A DNA stretch of 64,000 bases from Rhizomicrobium sp. (lineage in GTDB: Bacteria; Pseudomonadota; Alphaproteobacteria; Micropepsales; Micropepsaceae): assembly GCA_037200385.1 (NCBI GenBank), contig JBBCGL010000001.1, positions 3,115,418 to 3,179,417 of the forward strand. The letters are read 5' to 3'. The notes beneath the pieces were generated by a model. It was not told the origin of the DNA. It was given only the letters and a program-made list of their open reading frames with translations, and did no database searches. How positions within the stretch are numbered: position 1 is the stretch's first letter; each line of letters opens with the position of its first letter. A program made the position numbers and the translations under genes. Shown here piece by piece: positions 27,116 to 33,893 of the stretch.

Positions 27116-28285
27116 ATGAGCGAAGGCAGGGAATTCGACACCATCGTGTTCGGCGCGACCGGCTATACGGGCCGCCTTGTCGCCGAGCACCTGCTGAAGA
27201 CCTACGGTCCGGACGGCCCGGTCAAGTGGGCGATGGCCGGCCGCAGCAGGGACAAGCTCGTCGAGCTCGCAAAGCAGATCGACGCGCCGTCCAGCCTGCC
27301 CCTGATCGTCGCGGATTCGAACGATCCTGCGTCGCTGGAAACGATGTGCAGGCGCGCCAAGGTCGTCATCAGCACCGCCGGTCCCTATCAGCTCTACGGT
27401 TCCAACCTGGTCGCGGCCTGCGCCAAGACCGGGACCGATTATGTCGACCTCACCGGCGAATCGCATTGGATCGCGCAGATGCTGACGCACGAGGCCGAGG
27501 CGACGAAGACCGGCGCGCGGCTGGTCTTCTCCTGCGGCTTCGATTCCATTCCCTTCGACCTCGGCGTCTATTTCGTCGAGGAGGCGGCGAAGCAAAAGCT
27601 CGGCAGCTACACCGCCCGGGTGCGCGGCCGCATCCGCGGCATGCGGGGCGGCCTGTCCGGCGGAACGCTTGCGAGCGGCCAGGCGACGATGGCCGCGGTG
27701 GTGAAGGACCCCTCGATCGGCGCGACGCTCGCCAATCCCTTTGCGCTGACGCCCGGCTTCGCCGGTCCGGCACAACCGGACGGCGACACGCCTTATGAGG
27801 ACAAGATCACCGGCGCCTGGGTGGGGCCGTTCATGATGGCGGGGATCAACACCAAGGCGGTGCATCGCACCAACTTCCTGCTCGGACATCGCTGGGGCGA
27901 CGGCTTTCAATACGACGAGATGCAGATGCTGGACGGTCCGCCCAAGGCGGCGCCGGGCAGGTTCGGCGGCTTCAGCTTCGGCGCGGGCGACCTGCCCAAG
28001 CCCGGCGAAGGCCCGACCAAGGAAGAGCGCGACAGCGGCTGGTACGACATCCTGTTCATCGCGGAAGCCGCCGATGGCCGCACGGTGCGCGCCGCGGTGA
28101 AAGGCGACCGCGACCCCGGCTACGGCTCGACATCGAAGATCCTCGCCGAGGCCGCCCTGGCGCTGGCCACGGTGCCGCGCAGCGCGACGCCCGGCGGTTG
28201 CTGGTCGCCGGCGGCGGCGATGGCCGAAGCTTTGCTCAAGCGACTCCCGGAGAAGGCCGGGCTGACTTTTGCGGTCGAGAGCTGA
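27116..28285 (+). CDS. Saccharopine dehydrogenase-like / trans-acting enoyl reductase family protein
   Basis: The 389-residue protein has an N-terminal Rossmann NAD(P) motif (IVFGATGYTGRLVAEHLL) and the stretch AGRSRDKL, then VISTAGPYQLYGSNLV and YVDLTGESHW. These are marks of the SCCPDH-like family, which includes mycobacterial trans-acting enoyl reductases for polyketide lipids. The substrate is unknown; a lipid or cofactor reduction is possible. It lies 24 nt after the nhaA fusion with an ACGAGGA site, and 68 nt before an FAD monooxygenase gene, so these may form an operon. Confidence 0.88.
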   Translation: MSEGREFDTIVFGATGYTGRLVAEHLLKTYGPDGPVKWAMAGRSRDKLVELAKQIDAPSSLPLIVADSNDPASLETMCRRAKVVISTAGPYQLYGSNLVAACAKTGTDYVDLTGESHWIAQMLTHEAEATKTGARLVFSCGFDSIPFDLGVYFVEEAAKQKLGSYTARVRGRIRGMRGGLSGGTLASGQATMAAVVKDPSIGATLANPFALTPGFAGPAQPDGDTPYEDKITGAWVGPFMMAGINTKAVHRTNFLLGHRWGDGFQYDEMQMLDGPPKAAPGRFGGFSFGAGDLPKPGEGPTKEERDSGWYDILFIAEAADGRTVRAAVKGDRDPGYGSTSKILAEAALALATVPRSATPGGCWSPAAAMAEALLKRLPEKAGLTFAVES

Positions 28286-28353
28286 CCGCGGCGTTGATAC
28301 CAAAATGACGTGGCGGATGCGTCCAGCCACGTTGCGTCATGGGGAGTTTGTCG

Positions 28354-29712
28354 ATGTCGAACCAGGAAGGTCCAGCGCGGCTGGGCCGGCGCGCCGTGGT
28401 GGTGGGCGCGGGCATGGGCGGGATGATGGCCGCCGAAGTCCTTTCGCGCTTCTTCGAAGAGATCGTCGTCCTCGACAAGGACGTGCTGCCCGCAGCGGCG
28501 GACCCGCGGCGCGACGTGCCGCAGGGCGCGCATGCCCATGCCCTGATGATCCAGGGCCGCCGCAACCTCGAGAAGATCTTTCCGGGCCTGACCTCCGAGC
28601 TGATTGACCGGGGCGCCGTGTGCTCGCGCGCCGGCTCCGAACTCTGCATCCGCGACGAGGGCGGCTGGCAGACGCGCCGCGACCTGCACCTGCTGCAGCT
28701 GACGATGTCGCGGCCCCTGCTGGAAGGCGCGGTGCGCGATTTCCTGCGGCGCAACCCGCGCGTGACGATCCGCGACGCCACGCCGGTCGAAGGCTGGAGG
28801 TTCGAAGGAGACCGGTTGTCGGGCGTGACGGTGCGCGGCGCGCGCGGGGACGAGGCCATCGCCGCGGATCTCGTGATCGACGCCACCGGGCGCAGCGGCA
28901 ACCCGCAATCCTGGCTCGAGGCCGGCGGCTTCGCGCCCGTGGAGGAAACGCGGCTCGAGATCGGGACCGGCTACGCCTCGGCGATCTTCAGGAAGCCGCC
29001 GGGCTGGCAGAGCGCGGTCGACAGCATGGTGATCTTCGACAAGAACCCCGACACGCGCGCCGGCTTCATCTTCTCCATCGAGAACGAGCACTGGATCGCC
29101 AGCCTGATCGGCCGCTTCGAGCAGCAGCCGCCCGGCGACCCGGAGAAGTTCCTCGCCTTCGCGAAGGATCTTTGCGAGCCGGATCTCTACAACTGGATTT
29201 CGCAGGGCGAACGGATCACACCGATCAAGGTCTACAAGGCGCCGGTCTCGCGCTGGCGGCACTACGAAAGGCTGACGCGGTTTCCGGACCGCATCCTGCC
29301 GGTCGGCGACGCCTATGCGCACGTCAATCCGGTCTATGGCCAGGGGATGACGCTGGCCTCGATCCACGTCCTGACGCTGTGGGATCTGCTCGCGCAACGG
29401 GCCGCGACCGGAGGCGTCCTCGACGGACTGGCGCGGCCCTATTTCGAGCGCGTCCACGCCTTCACGAAAGGCGTGTGGGAAGGTCTCGAGAACCTCGATT
29501 ACGGCTACGCCTGCACCAAGGGCGACAGGCCGGCCGACATCGACATGCGGATGGCGTTCACCCGCGCGCTGCGGAAACTGACCGACGACGACCCCGAACT
29601 GCACGCGCTGTTCATCGGCATCGCCAACCTCATTCACCCGGTCGAGGCGGCAATGCGGCCCGACATCGTCGGTCGCGTGATGACGCTTCTGGCGGCGGAA
29701 GCGGCCGGCTAA
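28354..29712 (+). CDS. FAD-dependent monooxygenase / hydroxylase-like oxidoreductase
   Basis: From the ATG at 28354 (GGGGAG 8 nt upstream; an ATG at 28339 is less likely) the product has 452 residues. The N-terminal dinucleotide fold reads AVVVGAGMGGMMAAEVL, ending in the acidic VVLDKD. The second FAD motif is GDAYAHVNPVYGQGMT near residue 325. This is the class-A flavoprotein fold shared by aromatic hydroxylases and geranylgeranyl reductases. The middle VIDATGRSGNPQSWLEAGG is also typical. The substrate is unknown. It ends convergently with the riboflavin synthase gene 40 bp away. Confidence 0.87.
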   Translation: MSNQEGPARLGRRAVVVGAGMGGMMAAEVLSRFFEEIVVLDKDVLPAAADPRRDVPQGAHAHALMIQGRRNLEKIFPGLTSELIDRGAVCSRAGSELCIRDEGGWQTRRDLHLLQLTMSRPLLEGAVRDFLRRNPRVTIRDATPVEGWRFEGDRLSGVTVRGARGDEAIAADLVIDATGRSGNPQSWLEAGGFAPVEETRLEIGTGYASAIFRKPPGWQSAVDSMVIFDKNPDTRAGFIFSIENEHWIASLIGRFEQQPPGDPEKFLAFAKDLCEPDLYNWISQGERITPIKVYKAPVSRWRHYERLTRFPDRILPVGDAYAHVNPVYGQGMTLASIHVLTLWDLLAQRAATGGVLDGLARPYFERVHAFTKGVWEGLENLDYGYACTKGDRPADIDMRMAFTRALRKLTDDDPELHALFIGIANLIHPVEAAMRPDIVGRVMTLLAAEAAG

Positions 29713-29752
29713 GCTCGTCATTCCCGGTTTACCGCGGGCAGGCGCCGCGACG

Positions 29753-30238
29753 TCAGGGCGAGGAAAGCGGACCCGCATCGCGCTCGCCCTGCCTGCGGCC
29801 CGTCCCGGCGCGGCCGACCAACGCGAACCGGTCGCGCAGCATCAGCACGGCGTTCTCGCAATGGCCAAGCACGCGGTTCTCGGCAATCGACCGAAGCCGC
29901 CCTTCATCGTCCGGAGCCTCTTCGGCGTGGATGAAGACTTCGAGGATATGACATCCGGTCATGAGTTGCGCGAGCATGATCCCCGCCGAAGCGATCTGCG
30001 CCGACCGTCCGTCGAGCTCGGCACCGCCGGACCAGCCCATCGCCAGGACAAGGTCGCAACGATCCTCGTCCACCAACCGCTTCGCTTCGACCGCGAGATC
30101 CTTGAAGCCGGGAACGGTCACACGGACGCACTCGATATCGTTCCCGGCCGACCTGGCCTCGTCCAGGTATTTGAGGGCCATGCCCCCCATGTCGACCCGC
30201 GCAAAGCTCGTATCGACAATTCCCAGTTTCCTTGCCAC
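29753..30238 (-). CDS. ribC: Riboflavin synthase, archaeal type
   Basis: From the GTG at 30238 (GGAG six nt upstream) the product has 161 residues: KLGIVDTSFARVDMGGMAL, VTVPGFKDLAVEAKRL, DLVLAMGWSGGAE, AGIMLAQLMTGCHILEVFIH, and a tail GRRQGERDAGPL. This follows the archaeal riboflavin synthase (MJ1184 family) from end to end, including the KGLRQGFEDAGP-like C-terminus. Such enzymes turn two 6,7-dimethyl-8-ribityllumazine molecules into riboflavin, and are related to lumazine synthase rather than to bacterial RibE. The gene is just downstream of ribBX on the same strand; an ATG at 30250, overlapping the ribBX stop region, is the alternative start. Lumazine synthase and RibD are not in the window. 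Confidence 0.88.
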   Translation of the reverse strand: MARKLGIVDTSFARVDMGGMALKYLDEARSAGNDIECVRVTVPGFKDLAVEAKRLVDEDRCDLVLAMGWSGGAELDGRSAQIASAGIMLAQLMTGCHILEVFIHAEEAPDDEGRLRSIAENRVLGHCENAVLMLRDRFALVGRAGTGRRQGERDAGPLSSP

Positions 30239-30252
30239 CGAACACTCCATCG

Positions 30253-31767
30253 TCAACCGCGTTCGCCAGGCGCTTGCGAACCGATGATTTCACTCTGCGC
30301 AATCTGGATGTCGAAGCCCGCGAGGCCGGCGTAGTCGAGCCGGTGCGTGGTGAGGAGCTTGATCGCGCCCAGCCCCAGGTCTTTCAAAATCTGCGCCCCA
30401 ATCCCCACCTCGCGCCATTGCTTCTCCCGCTTGGCTTCGCTGCGATGCGTGCCCTTGGATCCATCCGCGGGCGAATCCGCCCATGCCGGTGCAGCGACGC
30501 CCGACGCGCCTTCGCGCAAATAGACAAGGACGCCGCCGCCTTCGGATTTCATGATCTGCAACGCGGAGGAAATGAGATTGGGCGTGCCGCGCTGCCCGAA
30601 GACATCGGAAATCAGTTCCTGACGGTGAATGCGCACCGGGACGGGCTTGCCGGTTTCGATGTCGCCGAACACCAGAGCGAGATGCTGTACGGTGTCGAAG
30701 GCCGTGGCATAGGCGATCGCCTTCGCCGTCCCGATTTCCGTGGCGATCTCGAATTCCGAAATGCGCCTGACCAGCTTCTCGCGCGCCCGCCGATAGGCGA
30801 TCAGGTCGGCAATCGATACAATGGCCAGCTTGTGCTCCCTGGCGAAGGCGACGAGCTGCGGCAGCCGCTTGAGCGTGCCGTCGTCATTCACGAGCTCGCC
30901 CAGAAGACCGACCGGCGGCAGGCCCGCAAGACGCGCGAGGTCCGTCGTCGCTTCCGTATGGCCCGAGCGCATGAGCACGCCACCGTCCTCGGAGATCAGC
31001 GGGAAGACGTGGCCGGGGCGCACGAAATCGCCCGCCACCACATTGCCGTTTGCCAGGGCACGGACGGTATTCGTCCGCTCCGTTGCGGAAACGCCGGTCG
31101 TCAGCCCTTCCCGGTAGTCCACGGAGATCGTAAAGGCCGTCTGCAGCGGCGCGCTGTTTTCGCGCACCATGGGTTCCAGTTGAAGGTGTTGCGCGCGCTC
31201 CCGCGTGAGCGGCGCGCACAAGATGCCGCTCGTGTGGCGGATCATGAAGGCGACCTGTTCCGTGGTGACCTTCGAAGCCGCGACGACCAGATCGCCTTCG
31301 TTCTCCCGATCGTCGTCATCGACGACGACAACGATCTCGCCACGCGCGATGGCCCGGATCGCGTCGTCCACGTTGTCGAGCTTCATAAGTCCCCCTGTTG
31401 CGTTCTTCGGTGAGCGATAGGAATTGAGGTCGCTCAAGCTGACGCGCCGGTGCTTTCCCGCCTTGCGATGCGGAATGGCGCCCGATTCGAGCAATTTCAC
31501 CAGGTGCGGCCGTGAGACGCCCAGGAGCTCTGCGGCCTGCTGCGTGGTCAGGCTCGCCTCGAGCGGCGTAACGGCGACGACGTTGCCGCGCGCCATCTGG
31601 CTGAGCGTCTCAAGCAGGACCTCGAAAGCCGCTTCGGGCAAAGCCGCGGACTTGTGGGAGGCGAGGGAAACCTTTGCCGGTCCGCCGCGGGCCTGCTCAA
31701 GGACGCGCTTGGCGGCCTGCGCCATCGCGACCTCGGACTTGGTCGGACTTTCCCCATATCGGGCCAT
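30253..31767 (-). CDS. ribBX: Excisionase-type HTH domain fused in frame to RibBX (DHBP synthase with inactive GCHII-like domain)
   Basis: The open frame encodes 504 residues. Residues 1-127 look like the excisionase-type DNA-binding proteins that serve as antitoxins or regulators: SLTTQQAAELLGVSRPHL, then IPHRKAGKHRRVSLSDL. From Met128 the protein is a RibB (3,4-dihydroxy-2-butanone 4-phosphate synthase) with DDDDRENEGDL and MRSGHTEATTDL. A GTP cyclohydrolase II-like domain starts near residue 335, but its zinc site is lost: the family SEC...LRCDCG region reads RIHRQELISDVFGQRG, with no cysteine. This is the RibBX layout. A strong AGGGGG site precedes the internal ATG at 31386, so a 377-residue RibBX alone can also be made. 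A working GCHII gene is divergent at 31843. Confidence 0.85.
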   Translation of the reverse strand: MARYGESPTKSEVAMAQAAKRVLEQARGGPAKVSLASHKSAALPEAAFEVLLETLSQMARGNVVAVTPLEASLTTQQAAELLGVSRPHLVKLLESGAIPHRKAGKHRRVSLSDLNSYRSPKNATGGLMKLDNVDDAIRAIARGEIVVVVDDDDRENEGDLVVAASKVTTEQVAFMIRHTSGILCAPLTRERAQHLQLEPMVRENSAPLQTAFTISVDYREGLTTGVSATERTNTVRALANGNVVAGDFVRPGHVFPLISEDGGVLMRSGHTEATTDLARLAGLPPVGLLGELVNDDGTLKRLPQLVAFAREHKLAIVSIADLIAYRRAREKLVRRISEFEIATEIGTAKAIAYATAFDTVQHLALVFGDIETGKPVPVRIHRQELISDVFGQRGTPNLISSALQIMKSEGGGVLVYLREGASGVAAPAWADSPADGSKGTHRSEAKREKQWREVGIGAQILKDLGLGAIKLLTTHRLDYAGLAGFDIQIAQSEIIGSQAPGERG

Positions 31768-31842
31768 TTACAACCGGTATTTTTCGTTTGTATCGTATGC
31801 ATGATATTCGAAATATCCGAAACAAGCAACTCCGGAGGGCCA
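31768..31842. promoter_or_regulatory. Divergent ribBX/ribA control region with palindromes
   Basis: This 75-bp AT-richer gap holds TACAA-N14-TTGTA (31769-31792) and the near-perfect palindrome GATATT-CGA-AATATC (31803-31817), with ATGCAT between them. No FMN riboswitch is recognisable, and the gap is too short for one. The HTH-RibBX protein lacks a clear ribosome-binding site at its first ATG and may be leaderless. The palindromes are candidate operators, perhaps for the HTH domain encoded next door. Confidence 0.45.
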
Positions 31843-32463
31843 GTGGCAAGCATCAGGATCGATATTCCCGCGGAACAGCCTCCGACGATTGCAGAGATCG
31901 TCGCGATTCCGATCTCGCGCATCGGCAGCACGGTCCGGTTTTGCAGCTTCACAGGGCTGGACGAACAGAAAGAGCACCTGCTGCTCATCGTCGGAGAACC
32001 CGACCGGTCGGCGGCGCCCCTGGTGCGCGTGCATTCCGAATGTCTGACGGGAGATCTGTTCGGGTCTCTGCGCTGCGATTGCGGTCAACAGCTGACGGGC
32101 GCCTTGGAGCTCATGTCTTCCGAGGGCGGCTTCCTCGTCTACTTGCGCCAAGAGGGACGCGGAATCGGCCTCTACAAAAAACTGGCCGCATACCGCTTGC
32201 AGGATGAAGGCTTCGATACATTCGAGGCGAACCGAGAACTCGGCCTCCCGGCGGACTTGCGAGACTATTCCGCGGCGGCCGCCATGCTGCGCGCCGCAGG
32301 GGTGACGGAAATACGCCTGATCACCGACAACCCGGACAAGATCGGGCAATTGGAGGATTGCGGCATTGTCGTGCGCGAGCGCGTGACGACACCCGCTTAC
32401 CTCACGCCCTATAACGGCGGATACATCGCGGCGAAGCGAAATGCCTGGACGTCCAAACCATGA
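31843..32463 (+). CDS. ribA: RibA, GTP cyclohydrolase II (stand-alone)
   Basis: From the GTG at 31843 (GGAGGG four nt upstream) the product has 206 residues, near the 196 of E. coli RibA. The zinc cysteines are all present in HSECLTGDLFGSLRCDCGQQ (Cys67, then the pair near 78-80). The catalytic and substrate loops YLRQEGRGIGLYKK and ANRELGLPADLRDYS, and the ITDNPDK motif, are intact. It catalyses the first committed step of riboflavin synthesis from GTP and makes up for the dead GCHII-like domain of the divergent RibBX. The frame is open upstream to 31654 (ATG also at 31801), but only the GTG start has a ribosome-binding site. The stop is in the same frame as the cas9 remnant that follows. 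Confidence 0.93.
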   Translation: MASIRIDIPAEQPPTIAEIVAIPISRIGSTVRFCSFTGLDEQKEHLLLIVGEPDRSAAPLVRVHSECLTGDLFGSLRCDCGQQLTGALELMSSEGGFLVYLRQEGRGIGLYKKLAAYRLQDEGFDTFEANRELGLPADLRDYSAAAAMLRAAGVTEIRLITDNPDKIGQLEDCGIVVRERVTTPAYLTPYNGGYIAAKRNAWTSKP

Positions 32464-32480
32464 CCTCCGCTATCGGAGGT
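32463..32480 (+). terminator. Hairpin at the ribA stop
   Basis: ACCTCCG (32463-32469), loop CTAT, and CGGAGGT (32474-32480) form a perfect 7-bp stem starting at the last base of the ribA stop codon. There is no T-run, so it may only slow or protect the transcript. It lies at the junction of ribA with the cas9 remnant. Confidence 0.4.
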
Positions 32481-32733
32481 AAGGTCGTTCGGCAGTACCC
32501 GAAAAGGCCGCCGGCGCGTCCTGCGCGTGGTGAAGATGAGCGGACAGACGATCGTCCTGGCGGACCACAACGAAGCCGGCGCCTTGAAGGCGCGCGATGC
32601 CGACAAGGACGATCCGTTCAAATATTTTTCGAAATCGGCGGGCGCGTCGAAGGACTGCAGGCTGCGCAAGGTCGGCGTCGACGAGATCGGCCGGCTGACC
32701 GATCCCGGCGCGCGCGACGCAAAAGGCCCCTGA
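32464..32733 (+). pseudogene. cas9: cas9 remnant, C-terminal ~80 codons (type II-C)
   Basis: After the ribA stop the same frame continues open for 89 codons. From about 32494 it reads TRKGRRRVLRVVKMSG, TIVLADHNEAG, LKARDADKDDPFKYFSKSA, KVGVDEIGRLTDPGARD. This is the last part of the PAM-interacting end of alphaproteobacterial type II-C Cas9 proteins as I know them. A full protein would be about 1050-1100 residues; RuvC, HNH and everything else is missing. The stop overlaps the cas1 start as TGATG, the normal cas9-cas1 junction of such loci. It cannot encode a nuclease. Confidence 0.82.
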
Positions 32734-33275
32734 TGCCGCCGCGCGTCATCGAGATCGCCAGCGACGGCCGCCACCTCGCGGTGTCGCGCGGCTTCATGAC
32801 GGTCTCGACGGCGGGCAGCGAAGTCGGCCGCGTGCCGTTGGACGACATCGGCGTGCTGCTCTGCCACGCGCACGGGCTCACCTATTCCAACAATCTCCTG
32901 CTCGAGCTGTCGCAGCGCGGCACAGCGGTGGTGCTGTGCGGCGCCAATCATATGCCAAGCGCCTGGGTGTGGCCGCTCGACGGCCATCACGTCCAGGCGT
33001 TGCGCATGCGTCACCAGCTCGCCGCCGACGAACCGCTCAAGAAGCGGCTGTGGCAGGCGCTCGTCCGCGCGAAGATCCTGCAGCAGGGGGCGGTGCTGGC
33101 GCGCATGGGCAGGCCGGACGGCGCGTTCGACCTCCTCGCGCGCAGGGTACGCTCGGGCGATCCGGAGAACATGGAAGCGCAGGCCGCGCGTCGCTACTGG
33201 CCGCTCCTGATGGGCGGCGAATTCCGCAGCCGCGCCGCGAAGGCGCGGCGGCGGATGCGTAACCGGCCGTGCTGA
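32733..33275 (+). pseudogene. cas1: cas1 remnant, type II-C, C-terminal half deleted
   Basis: The frame gives 180 residues, against about 300 for type II Cas1. The N-terminal beta domain is clear (IEIASDGRHLAVSRGFMTV, DDIGVLLCHAHGLTYSNNLL, GANHMPSAWVWPLDGHH). The first metal-binding Glu is kept in DPENMEAQAARRYWPLL. After GGEFR the sequence no longer follows the family and ends SRAAKARRRMRNRPC. The later catalytic His and Asp segments are absent, so spacer integration should be impossible. An internal deletion just before cas2 explains it. Confidence 0.85.
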
Positions 33276-33595
33276 CGGGTTATCGCCTGATGTGGATGAT
33301 GGTGATCTTCGACCTTCCGGTGGGCACGAAACGCGAGCGTCGCGCCGCCACGAAGTTTCGCAACTTCCTGCTGGATCAGGGTTTCTCGATGAGCCAGTTC
33401 TCGGTCTATATGCGGTTCTGTGGCGGCAAAGACCAAGCCGAGGCCTATGCGAAGCGGCTCGAACGCTCGCTGCCGAAGACAGGGCTGGTGCAGATCCTCA
33501 ATTTCACCGACAAGCAGTACGAGACGATTGTCTCGTTCGACGGCCGCGCCAGGGCGGCCAAGAACGAAAATCCGCAGCAATATGAGATGTTCTGA
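33269..33595 (+). CDS. cas2: Cas2, type II-C CRISPR-associated endoribonuclease-like protein
   Basis: The 108-residue product is full length and starts at a GTG overlapping the cas1 remnant by 7 nt. It shows MWMMVIFDLPVGTKRERRAA with the Asp of the ferredoxin-like active site, FLLDQGFSMSQFSVYMRFC, and a C-terminal VQILNFTDKQYETIVSF ending NPQQYEMF, as in type II-C Cas2. In a whole system Cas2 dimers bridge Cas1 dimers during adaptation. With Cas1 and Cas9 broken, it has no partner here. The frame being intact suggests either recent decay or some other use. Confidence 0.92.
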   Translation: MLTGYRLMWMMVIFDLPVGTKRERRAATKFRNFLLDQGFSMSQFSVYMRFCGGKDQAEAYAKRLERSLPKTGLVQILNFTDKQYETIVSFDGRARAAKNENPQQYEMF

Positions 33596-33893
33596 GGCGA
33601 AGGCAAAAGAACGTACCGGAAAAGATGTGCCGGTAATCTGTTATCAATCAACAGCTTACCGGCAGATCGAGGTTAGCCGATAGGAAATCGCGCGCCAGCC
33701 AATTGAGCGCGAAGGGAGGCCTTGTGCCGCGCGCTATTCGATACCATTCAGCAATGCCTCGCGGATATCCGGCGCCGCCTGAAAGGTAGAGGAGCACAGC
33801 GCAGAACGCGCCGCTCCCCGAAATCCCATTCGATGCTCCGGCAAAATCGAGCGCATGCGAGAGCAGGCTGCGCAGCGCATCAGGCCTTCGATA
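33596..33893. other. Intergenic stretch downstream of cas2, no CRISPR array seen
   Basis: The place where a type II-C array usually lies holds no direct repeats at CRISPR spacing. The only structured element is the hairpin at 33628-33664. No gene is supported in the remaining sequence up to the LacI gene's stop. Confidence 0.6.
33628..33664. repeat. 15-bp inverted repeat after cas2
   Basis: TGCCGGTAATCTGTT (33628-33642) and AACAGCTTACCGGCA (33650-33664) pair with one mismatch around the loop ATCAATC. The stem starts 33 nt after the cas2 stop. No T-run follows on either strand. It may be the cas2 transcript end, or what is left of a CRISPR repeat or tracrRNA region; it is single-copy here. 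Confidence 0.6.

Noticed and set aside
31768-31842. FMN riboswitch in front of the riboflavin genes
   Set aside because: The gap is only 75 bp and has none of the conserved RFN-element stretches.
33596-33893. CRISPR array downstream of cas2
   Set aside because: No direct repeats at 60-70 bp spacing are present; only one hairpin is seen.
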